Source: Rheinheimera sp. SA_1 | Lineage (GTDB): Bacteria > Pseudomonadota > Gammaproteobacteria > Enterobacterales > Alteromonadaceae | Length of the DNA stretch: 64,000 nt | NCBI RefSeq assembly: GCF_001669775.1 | Contig: NZ_LXWK01000011.1 | Location: 434,001 to 498,000 of the forward strand | Reading direction: 5' to 3' | Shown here: piece after piece, positions 8,785 to 16,486 of the stretch | How the letters are laid out: the number at the start of each line of letters is the position of its first letter | Numbering within the stretch: the stretch's first letter is position 1 | Notes under the pieces: model-generated | Told to the model about the DNA's origin: nothing | Database searches by the model: none | Seen by the model: the letters and a program-made list of their open reading frames with translations, nothing else | Translations under genes and position numbers: made by a program

Positions 8785-10080
8785 ATGCGTTTATCTCTTA
8801 TTGCCATCATGACAGCTGCAACGCTGTCGTCGCCCGCTTTGTTTGCCGCAGATTTAAAAGCCACCCTTGCGACTGATATTCAGGCGCTGATGCCAAAAGT
8901 CATCGAATGGCGGCGCGATTTACATCAACATCCTGAGCTGTCGAACCGCGAATTCCGCACCAGTAAACTGGTCGCTGCTGAACTTAAAAAACTTGGTCTT
9001 GAAGTCCAAACCGGTATTGCCCATACCGGCGTGGTTGCCATTCTGAAAGGCGCCAAACCCGGCCCGATGGTCGCACTACGCGCCGATATGGATGCCTTAC
9101 CGGTCAAAGAACAGGTTGATCTGCCGTTTGCTTCCAAAGCAACCGCCGAGTACAACGGCCAGCAAGTCGGCGTGATGCATGCCTGCGGCCATGATGCGCA
9201 CGTAGCGATGTTACTCGGCGCCGCGACTGTGCTCAGCAAGCAGCAAAAACAACTGGCCGGCAGTGTAATGTTTATCTTCCAACCGGCCGAAGAAGGTGCG
9301 CCAGCGGGTGAAGAAGGCGGCGCATCCCTGATGCTCAAACAAGGTCTGTTTGCCAAAACCAAACCTGATGCCATTTTCGGCGTGCATGTTTGGCCAGCCC
9401 CGACCGGTCAGTTGCAGGTGAAAGCCGAAGGCATTATGGCGGCTGCCGACAGTTTTGAGATAAAAGTCAAAGGCGTGCAGGTACATGGCTCCAGCCCGTG
9501 GCGTGGTATTGACCCGGTTGCAGTCAGCGGCCAGCTGATCACTGCCTTACACCAAATTCCGGCACGCCAGTTGGATGTGACACAGGCGCCAGCCGTGATG
9601 TCGATTGGTCAGGTCCATGGGGGCGTGCGCTGGAATATCATTCCGGATGAAGTCGTTCTGGGTGGTACTGTCCGCACTTTTGACCCGCAAATGCGTGAAC
9701 AATTGTTGGCAAAAATGAAACACACCGCTGAACATATTGCCGCAGCCAGTGGCGCCACTGCCGAATTTCATCAGCATAGTTTCGCTGCTGTCACCTGGAA
9801 CGACGTTAAACTGACGGAATGGGCGATGCCAAGCTTAACCTGGGCCGCCGGTAAAGCCGGGGTCAGCAGCATTAAACCTATTACCGCTTCGGAAGATTTT
9901 TCGTTTTATCAGCAACAGGTACCGGGAGTGTTTTTCTTTTTGGGTATCGCCGAAGAAGGCGCTGATCTCAGCAAAACTGCACCAAACCATTCACCATTTT
10001 TCCGGGTGAATGAAGCGGCGCTGGAAAATGGTGTGCGGGCGTTATCAGGCCTGGCTGTGGATTTTTTGCATAAAAATTAA
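8785..10080 (+). CDS. Exported M20 family metallo-amidohydrolase
   Basis: About 431 residues from the ATG at 8785; an in-frame TTG 12 bp earlier is less likely. A signal peptide (MRLSLIAIMTAATLSSPALF, cleaved near AAD) directs it to the periplasm. Metal-binding motifs of the M20 amidohydrolase/hippuricase group are clear: ALRADMDALPV (about 105), MHACGHDAHVAML (about 135) and FQPAEEGAPAGEEGG (about 175). A C-terminal EDFSFYQQ contributes the last ligand region. The group removes acyl groups from N-acyl amino acids or related amides; the substrate cannot be told from sequence. It stands alone after ppx, and a palindromic repeat follows. Confidence 0.9.
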   Translation: MRLSLIAIMTAATLSSPALFAADLKATLATDIQALMPKVIEWRRDLHQHPELSNREFRTSKLVAAELKKLGLEVQTGIAHTGVVAILKGAKPGPMVALRADMDALPVKEQVDLPFASKATAEYNGQQVGVMHACGHDAHVAMLLGAATVLSKQQKQLAGSVMFIFQPAEEGAPAGEEGGASLMLKQGLFAKTKPDAIFGVHVWPAPTGQLQVKAEGIMAAADSFEIKVKGVQVHGSSPWRGIDPVAVSGQLITALHQIPARQLDVTQAPAVMSIGQVHGGVRWNIIPDEVVLGGTVRTFDPQMREQLLAKMKHTAEHIAAASGATAEFHQHSFAAVTWNDVKLTEWAMPSLTWAAGKAGVSSIKPITASEDFSFYQQQVPGVFFFLGIAEEGADLSKTAPNHSPFFRVNEAALENGVRALSGLAVDFLHKN

Positions 10081-10085
10081 CAAAT

Positions 10086-10137
10086 GGGGTCAGAGTCAAT
10101 TGTTAACAGATTTTTGTTAACAATTGACTCTGACCCC
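10086..10137. repeat. GGGGTCAGAGTC palindrome, copy 1
   Basis: Arms GGGGTCAGAGTCAATTGTTA and its exact complement surround a short loop. The same palindrome recurs at 29458 and 41232, with a diverged version at 29539. Each copy sits just after a gene end. The form resembles REP-type elements mobilised by REP-associated Y1 transposases (inference). No T-tract follows, so it is not a standard terminator, although the RNA hairpin could protect 3-prime ends. Confidence 0.85.
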
Positions 10138-10296
10138 AGTTGTACAGTTCCCCGTTTTTTGGTTTTGAGTTAACTCAGTACCCCCTATCCTGTTCTGCTA
10201 TGCTTCATTCGTCCCTACTCAAGTAACAATCCCTCAGAAAGGAATGCACGTCCTGCCGCATGATGCTGGTTGGCGCCTGTAATTATAAGGACTTTG

Positions 10297-11070
10297 ATGA
10301 ACCGAATACGCTTTTTGCTATGCTGGTTACTACTTGGCATCTTCAATACACAGGTGCTGGCAGCAAAGCCCGAAGTGGTCATCGGTATTGGCTTTACCGA
10401 TCAGGTCAATGCCAGTCGCCAGGGCAGCGCTTATCATTTTGATGCCTTGTTTACCTATCAGTTGTTTACTGAGCTTGGCTATCAGGTGCATTTTGTGGTT
10501 GCACCATACGCCAAACTGACCCAGTTATTGCAACAGCGCCGTATTGATGTCGCCACTCGTCAGTCTGGAGCGCCACTGCCAACCCTTTATTACAGCTCGG
10601 TTTATCTGGAAGTACATAATCTGGTGTTTGCGCGCAAAGACTTTACCGGAGAAATCCGGCAGGTAGCAGATTTAAGTCGTTATCAGCTTGTCAGTTTTCA
10701 AAATGCCAACCATGTGCTTGGCAGCGAGTTCGCTGCGGCAAGTCAGCAGGCGCCGTCATATCAGGAAGTCTTTGATCATATCCAGGCGGTGCAGTTGCTC
10801 CTCAAAGGCCGGACTGAATTGTTGATCCTGAGCGAACTGACCTTCTACCGGCGGTTAGCGGAACTGCATCAACCGGCGTCTGCGGTGCAGAGTTTTGATG
10901 TGTTACCTAAAGTGTATTACCGACTGGCATTTGCCCAGCCAAATCTGCAACAGCTGGCAGAACAACGATTACAGGTTTATCTGAAACAAGGCTCGATCAA
11001 CAAGATTGAGCAACAAGCCCGCCAGCAGCCGGAGCAAGTCGAAAAACTGCTGCGCCGCCATATTAATTAA
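10297..11070 (+). CDS. Periplasmic solute-binding-like protein (SBP family 3)
   Basis: About 257 residues from the ATG at 10297, chosen because an AAGGA site precedes it; the frame is open upstream. It has a signal peptide (MNRIRFLLCWLLLGIFN, cleaved near VLAA). The mature part follows the amino-acid-binding-protein fold pattern: FDALFTYQLFTELGYQVHFVVAPYAKL near the start and RRIDVATRQSG around residue 90. No ABC permease or ATPase genes are nearby. Such orphan proteins in this lineage are often stand-alone sensors or stress proteins; the ligand is unknown. A similar orphan is encoded at 36980-37723. Confidence 0.75.
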   Translation: MNRIRFLLCWLLLGIFNTQVLAAKPEVVIGIGFTDQVNASRQGSAYHFDALFTYQLFTELGYQVHFVVAPYAKLTQLLQQRRIDVATRQSGAPLPTLYYSSVYLEVHNLVFARKDFTGEIRQVADLSRYQLVSFQNANHVLGSEFAAASQQAPSYQEVFDHIQAVQLLLKGRTELLILSELTFYRRLAELHQPASAVQSFDVLPKVYYRLAFAQPNLQQLAEQRLQVYLKQGSINKIEQQARQQPEQVEKLLRRHIN

Positions 11071-11083
11071 AGCGGCTTCAGCA

Positions 11084-12427
11084 TTACCCCTTGATTTTAC
11101 GGGGCAACTTCGGTTGTTGCTGGGTTTGCACGCCCACCACCAGTTCTGGCGGCAAACTAAAGGAGAAACTGCTACCACGTTTTGGCTCGCTGAAAATCAT
11201 CAGCTTGCTGTGATGACGTGACAACACATGCTTAACGATAGCTAGACCCAGGCCGGTGCCGCCGCTGCTGCGAGTACGGGCTTCATCGACCCGGTAAAAG
11301 CGCTCAGTTAAACGTTTGACATGGTGCGGTGCTATCCCTTCCCCATTATCCGTCACTGAAAACAACGCCTTTTGATGTTGTCGTTGCCAGCACACCTGAA
11401 TTTCGCCACCCGGTGGGGTGTACTTAATCGCATTGGTGATAAGGTTGGAAAAGGCACTGCGCAACTCTTCGGTGATGCCGGTGACCCGCAAATTTGGATC
11501 AACCTGAAACTGCAGCTGATGCTGTTTTTCGCGGTTTAAACTAATGGCTTCCTGCTCCAGCAAATGCAGCATCGCCGGCACATCAACCACCGCATCGAAC
11601 TGCACTTTAGCGGCCGCTTCAATCCGCGATAGCGTCAACAGCTGTTGTACCAGGGCATCCATTCGTTTGGTTTGTTCGAGCATCACAGTATGGGCTTTTT
11701 GCCAGATCGGCGGCGCTGGCATATTGTCGACATCCATCACTTCCAGGTAACCCTGCAGTACCGTAAGCGGTGTACGCAGTTCGTGTGAAACGTTGGCGAC
11801 AAAGTCTTTGCGGATTTGCTCTAACTGTTTAATTTGGGTGATGTCGCGGATGATCAGCAGATACTGTTTTTCACCATATTGCAGCACACGGTATTCCAAC
11901 GTCACTTCATCCGACAGCGGTGACACCAATTCGAGTGCGCTATCAAACTGTTTTTGTTGTAGAAATTGCTGGAATTCCGGGTTTCGGATCAGGTTATCAA
12001 TCCGCTGATGTTCGTCCATCGGCCAGCGTAAACCAGCCAGTTGTTGCGCCAGTTTATTGCACCATACGATCGACCAGTCAGACGTTAATACAATAATGGC
12101 ATCGGGCAAGGCTTCGGCACCATCGCGAAAACGACGCACCAGCAAACGTAACTCTTTGTTTTTCTTGCGGGACTTGCGCTGGCGATAATAAATACCGTCA
12201 AACACCTGTTGCCAGCTGCCATCACCGGCTGGTGGCGACAATTTACGGTCCCGCCACAGCCATTTATCCAGCATAAACAAATGTTTATAATGCCAGCCTA
12301 CCAACACCATCTGATAAACCAGCAAAAATTCCAGCGTCAGATCAAATAACCAGCCCAGTAAACCAACACCCAGCGCTATCGATAGCAACCTGATCAGAAT
12401 GGTCTGTTTCGAAAGTAATAACCGCAT
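11084..12427 (-). CDS. phoR: Phosphate regulon sensor histidine kinase PhoR
   Basis: A 447-residue membrane kinase. Two closely spaced N-terminal membrane segments (about residues 10-50) and a short basic linker lead to a PAS domain (about 100-205, DAIIVLTSDWSIVWCNKLA). The dimerisation/phosphoacceptor helix follows with VSHELRTPLTVLQGYLEV (about residue 215). The ATPase domain has the N, G1 and G2 boxes (NLITNAIKYT, DNGEGIAPHH, GTGLGLAIVKH). There is almost no periplasmic loop, the hallmark of PhoR, which reads transporter state through PstB/PhoU. phoB lies upstream but is separated by about 200 bp that contain an ERIC-like repeat. Confidence 0.94.
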   Translation of the reverse strand: MRLLLSKQTILIRLLSIALGVGLLGWLFDLTLEFLLVYQMVLVGWHYKHLFMLDKWLWRDRKLSPPAGDGSWQQVFDGIYYRQRKSRKKNKELRLLVRRFRDGAEALPDAIIVLTSDWSIVWCNKLAQQLAGLRWPMDEHQRIDNLIRNPEFQQFLQQKQFDSALELVSPLSDEVTLEYRVLQYGEKQYLLIIRDITQIKQLEQIRKDFVANVSHELRTPLTVLQGYLEVMDVDNMPAPPIWQKAHTVMLEQTKRMDALVQQLLTLSRIEAAAKVQFDAVVDVPAMLHLLEQEAISLNREKQHQLQFQVDPNLRVTGITEELRSAFSNLITNAIKYTPPGGEIQVCWQRQHQKALFSVTDNGEGIAPHHVKRLTERFYRVDEARTRSSGGTGLGLAIVKHVLSRHHSKLMIFSEPKRGSSFSFSLPPELVVGVQTQQQPKLPRKIKG

Positions 12428-12443
12428 AATACCTGCTTAGGTT

Positions 12444-12603
12444 TATACCCGTCATCCTTGAAGATTCGGGGTTGTTGCCTTCGCTCGTCCGTTGAAGCGT
12501 CAGTCCGACCCTGTCACATAGAACAGCTATGCTCCGGGCCGCGCTGGCGCTCCAGTCGTACTCACTTGGCGCCTACCCAAATCTTCAATGATTTTGGGTA
12601 TAG
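12444..12603. repeat. ERIC-like palindromic repeat between phoB and phoR
   Basis: About 160 bp begin TATACCCGTCATCCTTGAAG and end in the complementary CTTCAATGATTTTGGGTATA. The ends pair with each other and the middle holds CTGTCACATAG and AGCTATGCTC arms. A close copy lies at 27315-27457, and a shorter relative at 30549-30626. Structure and intergenic position suggest a non-autonomous MITE/ERIC-type element (inference). Transcription of phoBR must pass through it. Confidence 0.85.
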
Positions 12604-12630
12604 GCTTTGGCAAATGCGCCACAATGGCTG

Positions 12631-13317
12631 TTATTTTACCGAAAAACGGTAGCCAGAACCACGTACAGTTTGCACTAACCGATCATGACCTGCGACCGAA
12701 ATAGCTTTGCGTAACCGGCGGATATGCACATCGACGGTTCTGTCTTCCACATAGACATTAGTGCCCCAGACATGGTCCAGCAACTGTTCGCGGCTGTACA
12801 CCCGTTCCGGATGGGTCATAAAAAAGTGTAATAACCGAAATTCGGTTGGCCCCATATCGAGCGGACTTTCTGAAGCAGTCACGCGGTGTGACACCGGATC
12901 CAGTTTTAAGCCTTGTACATCAATGACTTCATCCAAACTGGTCGGAGCTACCCGGCGAATAACTGCTTTGATGCGCGCCATCAGCTCTTTGGGTGAAAAC
13001 GGCTTGGTGACATAATCGTCCGCGCCTACTTCCAGGCCACGAACCTTGTCTTCTTCTTCACCGCGGGCGGTGATCATAATAATCGGAATATTACGCGTAA
13101 GCTCATGTTGCTTCATCTTTTTCGCAATCTGAATACCACTGCCGCCTGGCAACATCCAGTCCAGCAACACTAAATCCGGATAAGGTTCCACTAACTGATT
13201 AATAGCGGCATCAAAGTCACCGGCCACACTCGCCTGATAACCGTTTTGTTCCAGCACAAAGCACAACATATCGCGAATTGGTGCTTCATCTTCCACAATC
13301 AAAATTCTTCTCGACAT
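12631..13317 (-). CDS. phoB: Phosphate regulon response regulator PhoB
   Basis: A 228-residue OmpR-type regulator. The receiver domain (1-120) shows the acidic pair VEDEAP, the phosphoacceptor in [13 protein letters not shown] (about D53), ITARGEEED and [12 protein letters not shown]. The C-terminal winged helix (130-228) has the recognition region [30 protein letters not shown], whose parts match E. coli PhoB closely. Phosphorylated by PhoR, it binds Pho boxes, several of which occur in this window. A Pho box 50 bp upstream points to autoregulation. Confidence 0.96.
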   Translation of the reverse strand: MSRRILIVEDEAPIRDMLCFVLEQNGYQASVAGDFDAAINQLVEPYPDLVLLDWMLPGGSGIQIAKKMKQHELTRNIPIIMITARGEEEDKVRGLEVGADDYVTKPFSPKELMARIKAVIRRVAPTSLDEVIDVQGLKLDPVSHRVTASESPLDMGPTEFRLLHFFMTHPERVYSREQLLDHVWGTNVYVEDRTVDVHIRRLRKAISVAGHDRLVQTVRGSGYRFSVK

Positions 13318-13366
13318 ATCCTGTCACCCGTAAGTACTGATCTGATAATCGCAGTATCCATGGCTA

Positions 13367-13385
13367 TTATGACAATTTTATGAAA
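13367..13385 (-). promoter_or_regulatory. Pho box upstream of phoB
   Basis: On the minus strand the site is TTTCATAAAATTGTCATAA, two TGTCAT-type heptamers around an AT-rich spacer. It lies 50 bp before the phoB start and points toward it, as expected for positive autoregulation. Confidence 0.8.
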
Positions 13386-13553
13386 AAAACCAGCTTGTTT
13401 TCGAAGCTGTCGATTTCAGTGACTTATTTGTCACATTCGATTGTCACACCCGCCTTCATTTTTCGCGACTGCACTTTGCAGTTCCATGACAGTTTAGTGA
13501 AGATTTTTTGACGCACCCAGCTGCAAGCCCTGTTTTCCTTAAGTGAAGACGCG

Positions 13554-13593
13554 CTGTCATCTGAAAGTCGATTTTCTGTCATATAACAGTCAC
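13554..13593 (+). promoter_or_regulatory. Tandem Pho boxes before the lipoprotein/TonB receptor unit
   Basis: The downstream site CTGTCATATAACAGTCAC (13576-13593) is near consensus. The upstream site CTGTCATCTGAAAGTC (13554-13569) begins exactly 22 bp earlier, two helical turns, so PhoB dimers would bind on one face of the DNA. They lie 60-100 bp before the lipoprotein ATG. Further TGTCAC half-sites occur at about 13430-13447. The remainder of the 335-bp gap from phoB shows no gene. Confidence 0.88.
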
Positions 13594-13652
13594 ACCTCTC
13601 TTCTATCGTCTGCACAGTTTTCGATAACCCACAGCTTTAGACGGAGAACGTA

Positions 13653-16343
13653 ATGGCTTTTGGTAAGATTTTAAAATTAAGCGCGATGGCAACAGCAATG
13701 ATGCTGGCTGGTTGTGGCGGTGGTGACATCGTATTAAATACCGGTGCTGGTGCAACCCCAACCAATCCAACAAACCCTACCACCCCGCCAGTGACGTCAG
13801 TGTGCCCGACGTTTGCCAAACAAGGTGCCAGTCTAGGTGGTGTGTCTAAACCAATTTGTGAAATTACCGGTACTTTAACTGCCGATGCTACTTTAACCGC
13901 AAATATCGCCTGGGCGTTAAGCGGCAAAGTGACAGTCGGTAACGATAATGCACAAAGCGCCGTGTTAAATATCGAAGCCGGCACTACAGTGTTCGGTAAA
14001 TCTGGCGCTGATTACCTGGTGATTGCCCGTGGCTCGCAAATCCGTGCCGTTGGTACCAGCTCAAGCCCAATCGTCTTTACCTCTGTCAACGACATGATTG
14101 GTTCAGTGACTGAAGATTCTGCCGCGCAATGGGGTGGTATCGTATTACTGGGTAAAGCGCCAAGTAACAAGTGTGATCAAGCAGCACTGGCTGGCTGTAA
14201 AATTGAAAGTGAAGGCAACGCCGGTCCTTACGGTGGCGACAAGCCAGAAGATAACAGCGGTATTTTAAAATTCGTGCAGGTGAAATACGCCGGTTACGAA
14301 GTGATCACTGACAACGAATTAAACGGTATCACTTTCGCAGGTGTTGGTTCAGGCACTGTGGTTGACTACATTCAGGTTCATAACAACTTAGATGACGGTG
14401 TCGAATTCTTCGGTGGTACAGTTAATGCCAAACACGTGGTATTAACCGGTAACCGTGATGACTCATTAGATTGGGCTGACGGCTGGACTGGTAAAATGCA
14501 GCATCTGTTGATCCAACACAGCAAAAATGACTCGAAAGCCAACCGCGGTATTGAAGCTGATAACCAATCATCAAACTTCTCTGCAACGCCGGTCAGCAAA
14601 CCAAAAATCTCTAACATGACCATCCTTGGCAATAACTACAAATCTGCCGACGCTGATTCTGAAGGTATTTTACTGCGCGCAGGTTCTGCCGGTGAAATTT
14701 ATAACAGCATCGTCAAAGGCCCGGCAGGTATGGGCGAATGTCTGGAAATCGAAACTGAACAGTCAGTACAGCAATCACAAACAGGTGGTTTGCTGATGCG
14801 TAACTCGATTATCGATTGTAAAGAGCCATTCAAAAACCCGAAAGATGCTGCTGGTAACACTTTACTGGACGTCAAAGCCTGGTTCCTGGCACAAACCGGT
14901 AACAAAGCAACCGACGCACTGCTTGGCGGTTATATGCCAGCCAGCACTTCACCAGCGCTGAAAAACGGTTACAACGTATCGAACTTTGTTGATTCATGGT
15001 TTGACGATGTTGACTACATCGGTGCCTTTGATGGTGTGTCTGACTGGACCAAAGGCTGGACCTTTGGCCTGCACCCTGCATCAGTCATCGCAGCTTGCCC
15101 GGCTGGTACTTCAGAAGTTGCATCACTGACCGGCAAACTGAATTGTGAACTGAAAGGCGACATCACCAGCAATGTCACGTTACTGGCTGGTGCTGACTAT
15201 GTGTTAAACGGTCGCGTACGCATCGGTGTGGATAACACTACTGCAGCAACTTTAACCGTACAACCTGGTGTGACGGTTTATGGTCGTTCAGGTGCTGACT
15301 TCTTAGTGGTGACTCGCGGTTCAAAAATTAATGCTGAAGGTACCCAGCAAAACCCTATCACTTTCACTTCTCTGCAAGACGTGATTGGCGCGCCAACGGC
15401 TGCTGGTCAGTGGGGCGGCATGGTGTTACTGGGTAAAGCACCAAGCAACAAGTGTGACCAGGCCAATCTGGCAGCTTGTAAAATCGAAGCCGAAGGTAAT
15501 GCCGGCCCTTACGGTGGCGCGGATGCTGCGGATAACTCAGGCGTGCTGAAGTACGTGCGGGTGAAACACGCTGGCTTCGAAGTTCTGCAAGACAACGAAC
15601 TGAACGGGATCACTTTTGCTGGTGTGGGTTCAGGCACCACAGTGAGCCACATTCAGGTGCACCAGAACCTGGATGACGGTATTGAGTTCTTCGGCGGTAC
15701 GGTCAACGTGAAATACGTAGTACTGACCAGCAACGGCGATGACTATGTTGACTGGGCTGACGGCTGGAACGGTAAAGCACAGTACATCCTGGCCAAACAC
15801 GGCAAGGACAACAGCGAAGCGAACCGCGGTATCGAAGGTGATAACCAATCATCAAACTTCTCTGCTACGCCAATCTCTAACCCGACTATCGCCAACATGA
15901 CGATTATCGGTAACACCTACAAATCTGCTGAAAAAGACTCTGAAGGCGTGTTGTTACGCGCAGGTTCAAACGGTCAGCTGCATAACTTCCTGATCACCGG
16001 CCCTACCGGTATGGGTGAATGTCTGGAAATCGAAACGACTCAGTCTCAGGCGTTAGCTGCTGCGGGTTCATTAGTGATGACCCACTCAGTGATCGGCTGC
16101 CCGGAACCGTTCAAAGGTTCAGTGTCTGCAACCACTACGTTAAAACAATGGTTTGAAGCACAGACCGGCAATAAAACCGCGGTTGACCAGGCGGCAGTGT
16201 TGAACGGCATCTTCACCATCGATACCACCACGCCAAAAGATATGTCGACCGTGAACAGCTTCTTCAGCAAACCAACCACTGTTGGTGCAGTTGACGCCGC
16301 CAGCGATTGGACCAAAGGCTGGACTGTTGGTTTAACCCAATAA
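13653..16343 (+). CDS. Large secreted lipoprotein with two homologous halves, Pho-regulated
   Basis: An 896-residue protein with a lipoprotein signal (MAFGKILKLSAMATAMM, lipobox LAGC at about residue 21) and a Thr/Pro/Asn linker. Two homologous halves follow, about residues 48-465 and 475-896. Each holds WGGIVLLGKAPSNKCDQA or its variant, EGNAGPYGG, NLDDGVEFFGGTVN, a DxxDWADGW motif, DNQSSNFSATP, GMGECLEIET and a final WTKGWT. The repeated short glycine- and hydrophobic-rich strands suggest a right-handed beta-helix. Function is not known. Position after two Pho boxes and before a TonB receptor suggests a surface partner that captures or processes a phosphorus-containing nutrient. The ribosome site GGAG precedes the ATG. 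The halves share identical DNA stretches, a sign of recent duplication or gene conversion. Confidence 0.85.
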   Translation: MAFGKILKLSAMATAMMLAGCGGGDIVLNTGAGATPTNPTNPTTPPVTSVCPTFAKQGASLGGVSKPICEITGTLTADATLTANIAWALSGKVTVGNDNAQSAVLNIEAGTTVFGKSGADYLVIARGSQIRAVGTSSSPIVFTSVNDMIGSVTEDSAAQWGGIVLLGKAPSNKCDQAALAGCKIESEGNAGPYGGDKPEDNSGILKFVQVKYAGYEVITDNELNGITFAGVGSGTVVDYIQVHNNLDDGVEFFGGTVNAKHVVLTGNRDDSLDWADGWTGKMQHLLIQHSKNDSKANRGIEADNQSSNFSATPVSKPKISNMTILGNNYKSADADSEGILLRAGSAGEIYNSIVKGPAGMGECLEIETEQSVQQSQTGGLLMRNSIIDCKEPFKNPKDAAGNTLLDVKAWFLAQTGNKATDALLGGYMPASTSPALKNGYNVSNFVDSWFDDVDYIGAFDGVSDWTKGWTFGLHPASVIAACPAGTSEVASLTGKLNCELKGDITSNVTLLAGADYVLNGRVRIGVDNTTAATLTVQPGVTVYGRSGADFLVVTRGSKINAEGTQQNPITFTSLQDVIGAPTAAGQWGGMVLLGKAPSNKCDQANLAACKIEAEGNAGPYGGADAADNSGVLKYVRVKHAGFEVLQDNELNGITFAGVGSGTTVSHIQVHQNLDDGIEFFGGTVNVKYVVLTSNGDDYVDWADGWNGKAQYILAKHGKDNSEANRGIEGDNQSSNFSATPISNPTIANMTIIGNTYKSAEKDSEGVLLRAGSNGQLHNFLITGPTGMGECLEIETTQSQALAAAGSLVMTHSVIGCPEPFKGSVSATTTLKQWFEAQTGNKTAVDQAAVLNGIFTIDTTTPKDMSTVNSFFSKPTTVGAVDAASDWTKGWTVGLTQ

Positions 16344-16350
16344 CCCGCCC

Positions 16351-16387
16351 TGCCGCCGGCTTTTAAAGCCGGCGGCAATTTTTTATA
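16351..16387 (+). terminator. Terminator/attenuator between lipoprotein and TonB receptor
   Basis: The perfect stem TGCCGCCGGC / GCCGGCGGCA with a TTTTAAA loop is followed by a T-rich tail. It lies inside the presumed two-gene unit, so it probably reduces receptor expression relative to the lipoprotein rather than ending all transcripts. No second promoter is obvious in the 100 bp that follow. Confidence 0.85.
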
Positions 16388-16486
16388 AAAAAATAGCAAG
16401 TCACGTATTTACCCGCTGCGGCTAATTGCAACTGATGCAACAGACGCAGCCAAAGCAGATCAGCAAGAGCACAGGAATAAGTCACA

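Noticed and set aside
10086-10137. Palindrome as a rho-independent terminator
   Set aside because: No T-tract follows and near-identical copies occur elsewhere, so it is better read as a dispersed repeat.
13424-13615. 63-codon minus-strand frame in the phoB/lipoprotein gap
   Set aside because: It covers the Pho boxes and promoter of the lipoprotein unit, with no ribosome site or recognisable sequence.
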